The notes beneath the pieces were generated by a model. It saw only the letters and a program-made list of their open reading frames with translations. It was not told where the DNA came from and did no database searches. From positions 3,865 to 10,729 of the forward strand of contig DCGJ01000062.1 of NCBI GenBank assembly GCA_002315495.1: a stretch of 6,865 bases of DNA. Reading direction: 5' to 3'. Source of the stretch: Lachnoclostridium sp. UBA1781 (GTDB lineage: Bacteria; Bacillota; Clostridia; Lachnospirales; Lachnospiraceae). Below, piece after piece: positions 1 to 6,459 of the stretch. The position numbers were made by a program, and so were the translations under genes. How positions within the stretch are numbered: position 1 is the first letter of the stretch; the number at the start of each line of letters is the position of its first letter.

Positions 1-978
1 ATGCCTGCAGTTGTTATCGGACCTACCGTTGCAACCATCGGTCTTTCCCTTGCGGGCAATGCCGTTGGCGACCTTCAGAAGGGTAGAGCCACTACCGATC
101 CGAAGATTGCGCTTCTTTGTGGTTTGGTTACCCTTACCGTTACGATGATTGCTTCTTCTTATGGCAAGAAGAGCGGTAAGCTTATTCCTTTCATCTATGG
201 TATTCTTGCAGGCTACGCATTTGCAGCTCTTATGACCCTGATTGGTGATGCTGCGAAAAATGATGCTATCAAGATTCTCTCTCTGGATCCGTTCCGTGCA
301 CTTCTTACCGATGGCAAGCCTACCGTTAAGACCTTTGTTAGTGTTCCTGATTTCGCTTTCTTCAAGGCAAAGGGTGCATTTGGCGAGCTGAGTGGTTCTT
401 ATCTTGCAACTATCGCTGCAGCTTATGTTCCGGTTGCTTTCGTAGTATTTGCAGAGCATTTGGCTGACCATATGAATATTTCCACCATTATTGAGAGAGA
501 CCTTCTTACCGAGCCGGGCCTTGATAAGACTCTCCTTGGCGATGGTATTGGTTCCATGGCAGGCGCTTTCTTTGGCGGATGTCCGAATACCACCTATGGT
601 GAGTCCATCGCATGTGTAGCGATTACGAAAAATGCGTCCGTAATCACGATTATCTCTGCAGCTGTCGGAGCAATTCTGATTTCGTTCCTTTCTCCGTTCG
701 TAGCTTTCGTAAATTCCATTCCAAGCTGCGTAATGGGTGGTGTATGTCTCGCTCTTTACGGTTTCATCGCTGTATCCGGTTTGAAGATGGTACAGAAGGT
801 TGACCTTGGCAAGAACAAGAATCTGTTCGTTGTATCTGTTGTACTGATCGTTGGTATCGGCGGACTTACCGTATCCTTTGGTCAGGTTCAGATCAGAACA
901 CTTGCCTGCGCATTGATTCTTGGTATTCTTACCAACCTGCTTTTGAAGGATGCTCCGGATGAGGACGGAGAAGAGTAG
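1..978 (+). CDS. uraA: Uracil/xanthine permease, NCS2 (UraA-like) family, 5'-truncated by the window edge
   Basis: This is a proton-coupled nucleobase transporter of the cytoplasmic membrane, most like uracil permeases. The 325 visible residues match UraA from about its fourth membrane segment to the C-terminus; the family is usually about 420-450 residues, so some 100-120 N-terminal residues lie outside the window and the ATG at base 1 is probably an internal Met. Family signatures seen: the early GPTVATIGLSLAG segment (7-19), AEHLADH (151-157) whose Glu152 corresponds to the substrate-binding Glu of UraA helix 8, and PNTTYGESI (195-203) whose Glu201 corresponds to the second substrate Glu in helix 10. 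Hydrophobic segments lie near 35-52, 62-84, 136-152, 212-236, 242-262, 273-292 and 297-315. The position matching UraA His245 appears to be Asp156, a variant that I recall from Firmicutes homologues. The loop between about 84 and 135 looks longer than in E. coli UraA. Specificity (uracil versus xanthine or another base) is not decided by what is visible. A strong terminator follows; any upstream pyrimidine control is outside the window. Confidence 0.93.
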   Translation: MPAVVIGPTVATIGLSLAGNAVGDLQKGRATTDPKIALLCGLVTLTVTMIASSYGKKSGKLIPFIYGILAGYAFAALMTLIGDAAKNDAIKILSLDPFRALLTDGKPTVKTFVSVPDFAFFKAKGAFGELSGSYLATIAAAYVPVAFVVFAEHLADHMNISTIIERDLLTEPGLDKTLLGDGIGSMAGAFFGGCPNTTYGESIACVAITKNASVITIISAAVGAILISFLSPFVAFVNSIPSCVMGGVCLALYGFIAVSGLKMVQKVDLGKNKNLFVVSVVLIVGIGGLTVSFGQVQIRTLACALILGILTNLLLKDAPDEDGEE

Positions 979-1025
979 AAAGACAGTCTGTGTAACAACT
1001 TAAGATGAATTAAGTGTTTTCTGTT

Positions 1026-1063
1026 GGTGCGAAATGGTTTCGACCATTTCGCACCTTCTTTTT
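1026..1063 (+). terminator. Intrinsic terminator after the permease gene
   Basis: A perfect 13-bp inverted repeat (1026-1038 with 1043-1055) closes a TTCG loop, the RNA form of which is the stable UUCG tetraloop, and is followed directly by TTCTTTTT (1056-1063). It lies 47 nt after the permease stop codon and only 14 nt before the next start codon, so it should separate the permease transcript from the downstream genes apart from any read-through. Confidence 0.93.
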
Positions 1064-1090
1064 GACAAGAGGGAATTATGGCGTTATTGT
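1062..1090 (+). promoter_or_regulatory. Possible promoter at the start of the DUF3784 gene
   Basis: A consensus -35 hexamer TTGACA (1062-1067) begins in the terminator T-tract. At exactly 17 bp lies TATTGT (1085-1090), a 4/6 match to a -10 box. The -10 lies inside the DUF3784 reading frame, so a transcript from here would start near 1097 and carry the glycosyltransferase and lipid kinase but not an intact DUF3784 start. The perfect -35 is seen; its activity is a guess, and the T-rich context makes a chance match possible. Confidence 0.25.
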
Positions 1091-1392
1091 ATGTATTGAT
1101 TCTGGTATTTGGTGTGTTGACCGTTGTGCTTTTGAACGGTCAGGGAGCGATTCTGGTCCCTTTTTATCGCCAGTTAACGGAAGAGGAAAAGGAACATTTT
1201 CGAGCGCCGGCAATGTGCCGATTCTTAGGGTTTATGACCTTTGGGATTACGGCGGGGCTGGTGTTCGTTGCCGGACGATGGTGGTTTGGTAAGGATTGGA
1301 TGATTAGTGTCGGAGCGATTCTGGTTGTATTCTGTGGCTTCTTTGCAATCACAACTCCGAAATCCAGATTCCGAAAGAAAGACAGAAGGTGA
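1078..1392 (+). CDS. Small membrane protein, DUF3784 family
   Basis: A 104-residue integral membrane protein of unknown function. It resembles the DUF3784 family common in Firmicutes: an N-terminal hydrophobic helix (about 2-20), a short polar segment with the typical LTEEEKEHF stretch (33-41) followed by a Cys-Arg-Phe motif (47-49), then two further hydrophobic helices (about 48-66 and 75-92) and a basic tail (95-104) that should be cytoplasmic. The ATG is chosen because GAGGG (1069-1073) lies just upstream, though the 4-nt spacing is short. The stop codon is 10 nt before the glycosyltransferase TTG, which indicates co-transcription. It follows the permease terminator closely, so how it is transcribed is unclear. 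A helper role in envelope lipid metabolism is suggested only by its neighbours. Confidence 0.8.
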   Translation: MALLYVLILVFGVLTVVLLNGQGAILVPFYRQLTEEEKEHFRAPAMCRFLGFMTFGITAGLVFVAGRWWFGKDWMISVGAILVVFCGFFAITTPKSRFRKKDRR

Positions 1393-1395
1393 GGG
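1391..1395 (+). promoter_or_regulatory. Ribosome binding site supporting the TTG start of the glycosyltransferase
   Basis: AAGGTGAGGG (1386-1395) overlaps the DUF3784 stop codon, and its GAGGG core lies 7 nt before TTG at 1403. No comparable site precedes the upstream in-frame ATG at 1307. This decides the start of the glycosyltransferase. Confidence 0.75.
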
Positions 1396-1402
1396 AAAGA
1401 CA

Positions 1403-2344
1403 TTGGAAACGATTAGTATTGTTGTACCATGCTATAACGAGAGCGACGTCATTAAGATGTTTTACGAGGAAGTTTCCAAAGTGGCAGCATCCATTCCGGA
1501 TTCGGATTACGAATTGCTGTTTGTGGATGATGGCTCGAAGGATGATACGATTGGGCAGATAAAGGCATTTGCCGAACAGGATGCTCATGTTCATTATGTC
1601 AGCTTCTCCAGAAATTTCGGAAAAGAGGCCGCACTTTATGCAGGTCTTAAGAATGCAGTAGGGGATTATGTGGTACCGATGGACGCGGATTTGCAGCATC
1701 CTCCGGAATATCTTCCGGAGATGGTCCGTATTCTTCGAACCGGAGAATATGACGCTGTTGCCATGCGTCGTGTGGACCGAAAGGGCGAGGGAAAGATTCG
1801 GGCATTTTTCTCCCGTCAGTTTTACAAATTTAATCGAAAAATATCCGGTGTGGACATCGTGGATGGCGCGACGGATTATCGTATGATGACCCGTCAGGTG
1901 GTCGATTCGGTGCTTTCCATGTGTGAAGTGAATCGTTTTACCAAGGGTATCTTTGCCTGGGTTGGCTTCCGCACCAAATGGCTGGAGTACCACAATGTGG
2001 AGCGACCGGCAGGGGAATCCAAATGGTCCTTCCGTTCGCTGGTTCGGTACTCGCTGGATGGCATTACCGCATTTTCAACAGCACCGTTGGTGATTGCTTC
2101 CTATCTGGGAATCTTTTTCTGTATGCTGGCCATTGTTGGAATGATTGCGGTTGTAGTTAAGACCCTGATCTGGGGAGACCCGGTAGCCGGATATCCGACA
2201 CTGATTACGGTCATTCTCTTTATTGGTGGCGTGCAGCTTTGCATGATTGGTATATTGGGACAGTATCTGAGTAAGGCCTATCTTGAAATCAAGCATCGGC
2301 CGATTTACATAGCGCGAGAGGAACATACGGGGAAACATGATTGA
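1403..2344 (+). CDS. Family 2 glycosyltransferase, polyprenyl-phosphate sugar transferase type (DPM1/GtrB/CsbB-like)
   Basis: It probably transfers a hexose from a nucleotide sugar to undecaprenyl phosphate on the inner face of the membrane, supplying a lipid-linked sugar donor for envelope glycosylation. From the TTG start it is 313 residues, typical for the family. Seen in order: the GT-A N-terminus ISIVVPCYNE (4-13), the nucleotide-binding VDDGSKDDT (41-49), the metal-binding DAD (94-96) in MDADLQHPPE, ATDYRMM (156-162), the RPAGESKW motif (201-208) typical of the GtrB/DPM1-like group, two C-terminal membrane helices (about 229-252 and 264-288), and the conserved tail GQYLSKAYLEIKHRPIYI (286-303). 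An ATG 96 nt upstream would add 32 residues that overlap DUF3784 and look unlike the family, so TTG with its GAGGG site is preferred. The end overlaps the lipid kinase start by 8 nt, implying translational coupling. No flippase or acceptor glycosyltransferase is present in the window; the sugar is unknown. Confidence 0.92.
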   Translation: METISIVVPCYNESDVIKMFYEEVSKVAASIPDSDYELLFVDDGSKDDTIGQIKAFAEQDAHVHYVSFSRNFGKEAALYAGLKNAVGDYVVPMDADLQHPPEYLPEMVRILRTGEYDAVAMRRVDRKGEGKIRAFFSRQFYKFNRKISGVDIVDGATDYRMMTRQVVDSVLSMCEVNRFTKGIFAWVGFRTKWLEYHNVERPAGESKWSFRSLVRYSLDGITAFSTAPLVIASYLGIFFCMLAIVGMIAVVVKTLIWGDPVAGYPTLITVILFIGGVQLCMIGILGQYLSKAYLEIKHRPIYIAREEHTGKHD

Positions 2345-3398
2345 ATTAATTGTTAATGAAAATGCGAAAGTAGGACGTGATGCAACGGCCGCTCAGGTGG
2401 TGCAGAAGATGCTTGCGGAAGCAGGTGAGGAATATCGGGTTCATCTGACCAAAAAGGCCGGCGATGCGAAACGCCTGGCTAGAGAACTGAGCTTTGCCGA
2501 TGGGGAGAAAACCATCTGGGTCGTTGGTGGAGACGGCACGGTAAATGAGGCAGTGAACGGTCTGATTGTGAAGAAAGAACTGACCTTTGGTTTTGTTCCG
2601 GCAGGCTCCGGAAATGACTATGCGAGAGGTCTTGGATATCCAATCAAAACAGTGGAGTGCATCAAGTCACTTCTTGCGGCAAAGAAGGAAGGGAAATATA
2701 AACTCCACGATATCGGGCGAATCGAGCTGTTGGACGGAGTGCGTCTTGGCAAGGAAGACCAGGAGTTGGAAGAGAAACCGGTCGAAGAGGAGATTTACAC
2801 CTCGGGGGTTACCGCTGGAATCGGCCTTGATGAAAGCTTCGTGGCGAGAACCGATCCGGGAGTGACATTAAAATATGCCGGAAGCTGTGGCATGGGTTAC
2901 GATGCCCGCGTGTGCTGGGAAGTAAACCGTTCCAAGCTGAAAAAGACGTTAAACAAGCTCGGAATCGGCAAGCTCGTTTATTATATTATTGCGGTTAAAC
3001 AGGTGTTCAGCAATCCGAGAACGAATATGACAATCGTCGTGGATGGCGTGTCCAGAACCTACACGGATGTCATCTTCTCATGCTTTATGATGACTCCGTA
3101 CGAGGGTGGCGGACTGATGATGGCACCAAAGGCCGATCCGACGGACGGCAAGGTTTCTGTGTGCCTGGCTTACGGGTTGAAGCCGCTTAAAGTATTGACG
3201 GTGTTACCGCTTCTTATGAAGGGAAAGCATGTCAAGAAGAAGGGTGTAGACAGCTTCTCTTGCAAGACGATTGAAGTATTTGCAGAGCAGCCACAGTACA
3301 TTCATACGGATGGTGAGGTTGAATATCAGAGCAAGCATTTTGTTGTAAGCTGTGATGAGAATCAGGTCAGCATGTATGACGTGCAGAAAGATAATTAG
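2337..3398 (+). CDS. Diacylglycerol kinase-family lipid kinase (DagK/YegS/LCB5 type) with an unusual insertion
   Basis: It likely phosphorylates diacylglycerol or a related lipid with ATP at the inner membrane face, returning it to phospholipid synthesis as phosphatidic acid. The 353-residue protein has the kinase fold signatures: VVGGDGTVNEAVNG (62-75) with the GGDGT nucleotide loop at 64-68, PAGSGNDYAR (88-97), GMGYDARV (185-192), the glycine-rich YEGGGLMMAPKADPTDG (255-271), and TDGE (324-327), whose Glu327 corresponds to the catalytic Glu of DgkB-type enzymes. It is longer than the usual 290-320 residues, mainly from extra sequence around 132-182, which contains a strongly acidic stretch (139-152) and a second GIGLD motif (161-165). 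The ATG overlaps the end of the glycosyltransferase gene by 8 nt and the nearest purine-rich sequence is weak (CGGGG, 4 nt away), so translation probably depends on coupling. Pairing with a polyprenyl-phosphate glycosyltransferase fits lipoteichoic acid or glycolipid turnover, but that is inference; sphingosine-type or other lipid substrates are not excluded. Confidence 0.9.
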   Translation: MIELIVNENAKVGRDATAAQVVQKMLAEAGEEYRVHLTKKAGDAKRLARELSFADGEKTIWVVGGDGTVNEAVNGLIVKKELTFGFVPAGSGNDYARGLGYPIKTVECIKSLLAAKKEGKYKLHDIGRIELLDGVRLGKEDQELEEKPVEEEIYTSGVTAGIGLDESFVARTDPGVTLKYAGSCGMGYDARVCWEVNRSKLKKTLNKLGIGKLVYYIIAVKQVFSNPRTNMTIVVDGVSRTYTDVIFSCFMMTPYEGGGLMMAPKADPTDGKVSVCLAYGLKPLKVLTVLPLLMKGKHVKKKGVDSFSCKTIEVFAEQPQYIHTDGEVEYQSKHFVVSCDENQVSMYDVQKDN

Positions 3399-3410
3399 AA
3401 ATATGAAAAT

Positions 3411-3447
3411 GCGGCGATGCCTTCCGACAGGTATCGCCGCTTGTTTT
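3411..3447 (+). terminator. Terminator between convergent genes, probably bidirectional
   Basis: A 12-bp stem (3411-3422 with 3429-3440), containing one G-T wobble pair, closes a 6-nt loop and is followed on the plus strand by TTGTTTT (3441-3447). It ends the DUF3784-glycosyltransferase-lipid kinase unit. On the minus strand the same stem is followed by an ATTTTCATATTT stretch (complement of 3410-3399), so it can also end the helicase transcript, whose TAA stop (3446-3448) lies at the edge of the T-tract. Confidence 0.88.
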
Positions 3448-5908
3448 ATGATTGATTACTTGACAATCCCCAGAATTCCTTCAGGCCATCGGATAGAGTA
3501 TCTAACGTGACGCGCTCGTTTGGCCACCATTCCTTTGGGAATAAATCGGTGTATTGACGTTTCGTAAAGCGTTCGTCGAGAAGCAGGATGACACCACGAT
3601 CCTCGACCGTTCGGATGACACGACCGGCAGACTGAAGCACCTTGTTCATTCCCGGGTAAAGATACGCATACTCGAACCCGGCATTGCAGGCATCATCGAA
3701 ATAATCGCGGAACAGCTGTCTTTCATCGCAAAACTGTGGAAGCCCCGGACCGACGATGGCAGCACCGATCAGACGGTCGGCACGAAGGTCGATTCCCTCG
3801 GAGAAGATTCCACCCATAACGCACAGACCGAGAAGGGTGCCCTCACGTTCTTCGGAGAAGGTCTCTAAGAATTCCTCCTTTTCCGACTCGGTCATATTGT
3901 TCTTTTGAGGGACGATGGTGTATGGAAGATGGGACAGATACGGAAGGACCTCATTCATCATCTTGTAGGACGGGAAGAATGCGATGTAGTTGCCGCATTT
4001 GCCTTCGCATAAAGTTTCGATGTATGCCGCAATCTTGGCATAGGTTTCATCGCCGCGTCTCGAGTACCGAGTCTCCACGTCGCCTGCAATAAATACGCGT
4101 CGATTCTCCGGTTGAAAGGCAGACTCTGCGTAGATGGCATAGTCCTCTAAGTTACCACTCAGCTGAGACTTGTAGTAGTTGATGGGCAGCAGTGTAGCGG
4201 AGAACAAAACGGTTGATCGTCCCTTCTCCATAATCTGATGGAGAGGGCGGGAAGGGTCCATGCACTGCAGGCGAACGAAGAAGGAACCGTCCTCACCATG
4301 GTTCGCATATGTCTTGTAATGATCATCGTAATAGTCGGTAATTGTCACCCATTGGCGAAGTTCAAAGTAGAAGTCCAGAACCTCGGGAGGGAGCGGCTGG
4401 CGGTTTCGCTCGGATAGTAGATCAAATGCGTTTACAATCCGCGAGAAATCATCGGATAAGTCGGAGATATCGCTTAGGGTTGTAAGAGTTTCACATTCCC
4501 GCTTCAAGGCGAGCATCTTCCTGTTTGCCCGGTCTAATAGGCTGATCAGCTGTTCGGTACGTGGCTGCTCCTTCATCGCTCTCTTGGTCGCAAGGATGTG
4601 TTCCTTGACAACAGTTGCGCTGTACATCTCCCGGCCGCGCTCGACAAGGTTATGTGCTTCATCAATCAGAAGTACGTGGTTGGAGCTGCCTTCTCCTGCG
4701 AAAAACCGACGGAGATACACTACCGGGTCGAAGACATAGTTATAGTCGCAGATAACCGCATCCAGAAAGAGTGCAACGTCCAGGCTCATTTCATACGGAC
4801 AGACTTCGTATCGGTCTGCATATTCGAGGAGCATCTCTCGCGAACAAATCTTTGGCTCCCCGGGCGTTCCGTCAGCATTTACATTCGGAGTTCCCAAATC
4901 GGTTAGAAGTGCAAAGATGGCTTCATTGATTCGATTAAAATGCCCTGCGGCCCGTGGACAGGCAACCGGGTTACAGTCCGGCGTATCCAATACACAGACC
5001 TTTTCTTTTGCGGTTAATGTAATTGGGTAGAAGCATAATCCGGACGCAATTAACAGACGGAAGGTGTCCTCCGCTACGGTTCGGGTTATGGTTTTTGCGG
5101 TCAGATAGAAAAGACGCTCCGTAAGAGATTCTCCCATGGACTTAACAGCCGGGAATACGGTGGAAATCGTCTTTCCTACTCCCGTCGGAGCTTCGATAAA
5201 TAAGGTCTTACCACGGGCGATGGTGCGATATACACCACCTGCCAGTTCGAACTGCCCCGGACGGTAATCGAACGGAAAGGAGAGCTCCTTGATGGATTCG
5301 TTTCGCTTCTCGGTATGTTTGGCGCTCCAATGCACCCAGCGGCAGTACTCCAGTAGAAGCTCCTGAAACCAGGTCAGAATCTCGTCTCTTTGGTAAAACT
5401 CCGTGAAGTATCGGATGTGCTCGTTGTCAATCTGACAGTAGGTCATCTGTACACCGATTTCGTCTAACTCCTCTTGTAGCGTAAGAATGGCGGCGTAGAC
5501 CTTGGCCTGAGCCAAATGCACCGGCACTGGGCGTTCGAGCCTTCGAACCTCGCGAAGGACGCATTTGATTTCATCGATAACAACGGGAGCAGAGGAAAAT
5601 GCAATAGCTTCATTTGGGCAGAGAGCGCGGTCGCTTTCTTCTTCAAATTGCAGGATGCCGTCGGCACGTCCTTCCAGAGTAATCGCGATGGTATCCCCTT
5701 CGTATTCGATCTCAGAGGTATGCAAAAGCGGAACCTCGGCGTGATAGAAGCCTGCCTGCTTTCCCTGAATCTTTTTGTGTAGTCTGGTGCCCTCGTACAT
5801 CGCATCGGGGTCACGATACGGCGAACGATTGTCGATATCTCCGGAACGCAAGAGGAACTCCACCAAATCGCGGACGGATAGTTTTTTCTCATATAAGCTG
5901 CCTGCCAT
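3446..5908 (-). CDS. DinG/XPD-type Fe-S superfamily 2 DNA helicase with N-terminal PD-(D/E)XK nuclease-like domain
   Basis: This 820-residue protein is probably a 5'-3' DNA helicase acting in DNA repair or in the processing of branched or damaged DNA. C-terminal helicase motifs: Walker A APTGVGKT (240-247), DEAH box (416-419), SAT (570-572), GGIFSEGIDL (699-708) and QSAGRVIRT (759-767). Cys305, Cys312, Cys317 and Cys370 sit where XPD/DinG enzymes bind a 4Fe-4S cluster. The first 200 residues are not the DnaQ-like exonuclease found in some Firmicutes DinG proteins. Instead they show a RecB/Cas4-like nuclease pattern: EGTRLHKKIQ (39-48) with His44, GRADG (80-84) with Asp83, IDEIK (111-115) giving the Glu113-x-Lys115 pair, and QAKVY (134-138) as the QxxxY motif. 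All the core nuclease residues are present, so activity is plausible. The ATG has a strong AAAGGAGG site 7 nt upstream (complement of 5916-5923). It is transcribed alone, away from the DUF1292 gene. Family assignment is firm; nuclease activity and biological role are inferred. Confidence 0.93.
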   Translation of the reverse strand: MAGSLYEKKLSVRDLVEFLLRSGDIDNRSPYRDPDAMYEGTRLHKKIQGKQAGFYHAEVPLLHTSEIEYEGDTIAITLEGRADGILQFEEESDRALCPNEAIAFSSAPVVIDEIKCVLREVRRLERPVPVHLAQAKVYAAILTLQEELDEIGVQMTYCQIDNEHIRYFTEFYQRDEILTWFQELLLEYCRWVHWSAKHTEKRNESIKELSFPFDYRPGQFELAGGVYRTIARGKTLFIEAPTGVGKTISTVFPAVKSMGESLTERLFYLTAKTITRTVAEDTFRLLIASGLCFYPITLTAKEKVCVLDTPDCNPVACPRAAGHFNRINEAIFALLTDLGTPNVNADGTPGEPKICSREMLLEYADRYEVCPYEMSLDVALFLDAVICDYNYVFDPVVYLRRFFAGEGSSNHVLLIDEAHNLVERGREMYSATVVKEHILATKRAMKEQPRTEQLISLLDRANRKMLALKRECETLTTLSDISDLSDDFSRIVNAFDLLSERNRQPLPPEVLDFYFELRQWVTITDYYDDHYKTYANHGEDGSFFVRLQCMDPSRPLHQIMEKGRSTVLFSATLLPINYYKSQLSGNLEDYAIYAESAFQPENRRVFIAGDVETRYSRRGDETYAKIAAYIETLCEGKCGNYIAFFPSYKMMNEVLPYLSHLPYTIVPQKNNMTESEKEEFLETFSEEREGTLLGLCVMGGIFSEGIDLRADRLIGAAIVGPGLPQFCDERQLFRDYFDDACNAGFEYAYLYPGMNKVLQSAGRVIRTVEDRGVILLLDERFTKRQYTDLFPKEWWPNERVTLDTLSDGLKEFWGLSSNQS

Positions 5909-5915
5909 GGTGGGA

Positions 5916-5923
5916 CCTCCTTT
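5916..5923 (-). promoter_or_regulatory. Strong ribosome binding site of the helicase gene
   Basis: AAAGGAGG on the minus strand, 7 nt before the ATG at 5908-5906, is near-perfect for 16S rRNA pairing. It supports this start over the alternative reading frame that begins further upstream at 5937. Confidence 0.85.
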
Positions 5924-5944
5924 CGAATGGGATGCATTTTCTAG

Positions 5945-5953
5945 AGTATATCA
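5945..5953 (-). promoter_or_regulatory. Candidate extended -10 promoter of the helicase gene
   Basis: Read on the minus strand, TGATATACT (complement of 5953-5945) is an extended -10 element (TGn then TATACT, 5/6 to consensus). It would start transcription near 5938, giving a leader of about 30 nt before the ATG. No good -35 hexamer lies 16-18 bp upstream; TTGACC is present but only 12 bp away. Extended -10 promoters can work without a strong -35, so this is plausible only. Confidence 0.4.
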
Positions 5954-6005
5954 CATGGTGTGGGTCAAGAACAGACCAAGGTTTAAAAGATGCTTGGATT
6001 ACGTG

Positions 6006-6034
6006 TTGCATTTTGCTTCAGACTCAGTTAAAAT
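6006..6034 (+). promoter_or_regulatory. Candidate promoter of the DUF1292 / membrane protein unit
   Basis: TTGCAT (6006-6011, keeping the TTG of the consensus) and TAAAAT (6029-6034, 5/6 to consensus) are separated by exactly 17 bp. Transcription would begin near 6041, about 50 nt before the ATG at 6090. It lies in the divergent gap between the helicase and the DUF1292 gene, where a promoter is expected. Confidence 0.6.
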
Positions 6035-6089
6035 AGCAGAAAGCGGGCAGTTTTTTGACCCGAACTACAGACTAAGATTGGAGACTATT

Positions 6090-6410
6090 ATGGCAGACGA
6101 TGAGAAGATGATTGATGATTACGAAGTAGATCAGGATACCGTTACCCTTACTCTTGATAATGACGAGGAAGTTGTATGCGACGTGCTTGCAGTATTCCCT
6201 GCACCGAAGGGTGAGTATATTGCAGTTCAGAGACAGGATGACGAGGACGCACCGGTTTGGATTTATCGTTACAGTGAGAATCCGGATGATCCGGAGGATG
6301 TTGTTTTGGACAGCATCGAGGACGAGGATGAGTTCAACGAAGTAGCTCAGGCGTTCGATGATTTCATGTATGAGGAAGATTTTGACGAACTGGATCCGGA
6401 AGAGAACTAG
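6090..6410 (+). CDS. Acidic DUF1292 family protein (YrzB-like)
   Basis: A 106-residue soluble cytoplasmic protein of unknown function. About 40 residues are Asp or Glu and only four are Lys or Arg, an extreme acidity typical of DUF1292 proteins such as B. subtilis YrzB. The family pattern is visible: TVTLTLDNDEEVVCDVLAVF (17-36), then EYIAVQRQ (42-49), a VWIYRY strand (56-61) followed by an acidic segment, and the C-terminal helix EDEFNEVAQAFDDFM (79-93). The ATG is preferred because GGAG (6080-6083) lies 6 nt upstream and the candidate promoter (6006-6034) lies before it. The open frame extends upstream to 5775, but that part is antisense to the helicase gene and contains no family sequence. 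In other Firmicutes this family is often found near ruvX and alaS-linked genes; that neighbourhood is absent here. It is probably co-transcribed with the membrane protein gene 49 nt downstream. Confidence 0.88.
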   Translation: MADDEKMIDDYEVDQDTVTLTLDNDEEVVCDVLAVFPAPKGEYIAVQRQDDEDAPVWIYRYSENPDDPEDVVLDSIEDEDEFNEVAQAFDDFMYEEDFDELDPEEN

Positions 6411-6434
6411 GGCGTGGTTGAACTGGCTTAAGTG

Positions 6435-6446
6435 CTAATCGATTAG
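6435..6446 (+). repeat. Perfect 12-bp palindrome next to a ribosome binding site
   Basis: CTAATCGATTAG reads the same on both strands. Its last two bases are the first two of the AGGAGGT site of the next gene. As RNA it could fold only a 4-bp stem, so a protein operator or chance are both possible. Confidence 0.5.
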
Positions 6447-6451
6447 GAGGT
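6445..6451 (+). promoter_or_regulatory. Ribosome binding site supporting the GTG start
   Basis: AGGAGGT lies 8 nt before GTG at 6460, an optimal arrangement. The first in-frame ATG (6472) would be 20 nt away, too far, so the GTG is taken as the start. Confidence 0.8.
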
Positions 6452-6459
6452 AATATCTT

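Noticed and set aside
1026..1063. Hairpin considered as a riboswitch or attenuator for DUF3784
   Set aside because: It is a single simple stem with a UUCG loop and U-tract, with no alternative pairing or leader peptide seen; an ordinary terminator explains it.
1014..1292. 92-codon plus-strand open frame across the permease terminator
   Set aside because: It begins inside the terminator region and overlaps DUF3784 in another frame with Cys- and Arg-rich, non-family sequence.
1307..1402. ATG start of the glycosyltransferase 96 nt upstream of TTG
   Set aside because: It would overlap DUF3784 by 86 nt, has no ribosome binding site, and adds 32 residues unlike the family, which normally begins right before ISIVVPCYNE.
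1349..1993. 214-codon minus-strand open frame
   Set aside because: It lies opposite the clearly real glycosyltransferase and its translation shows no recognisable domain; it is a shadow frame.
5464..5937. 157-codon minus-strand open frame at the helicase 5' end
   Set aside because: It overlaps the helicase start in another frame; the helicase frame has the domain motifs and the strong ribosome binding site.
5961..6061. Inverted GGGTCAA / TTGACCC copies in the divergent intergenic region
   Set aside because: They are 7 bp long and about 90 nt apart with no supporting structure; chance is the simpler explanation.
5775..6089. Upstream extension of the DUF1292 reading frame
   Set aside because: It is antisense to the helicase N-terminus and precedes the candidate promoter; the added residues have no family character, whereas ATG 6090 has a GGAG site.
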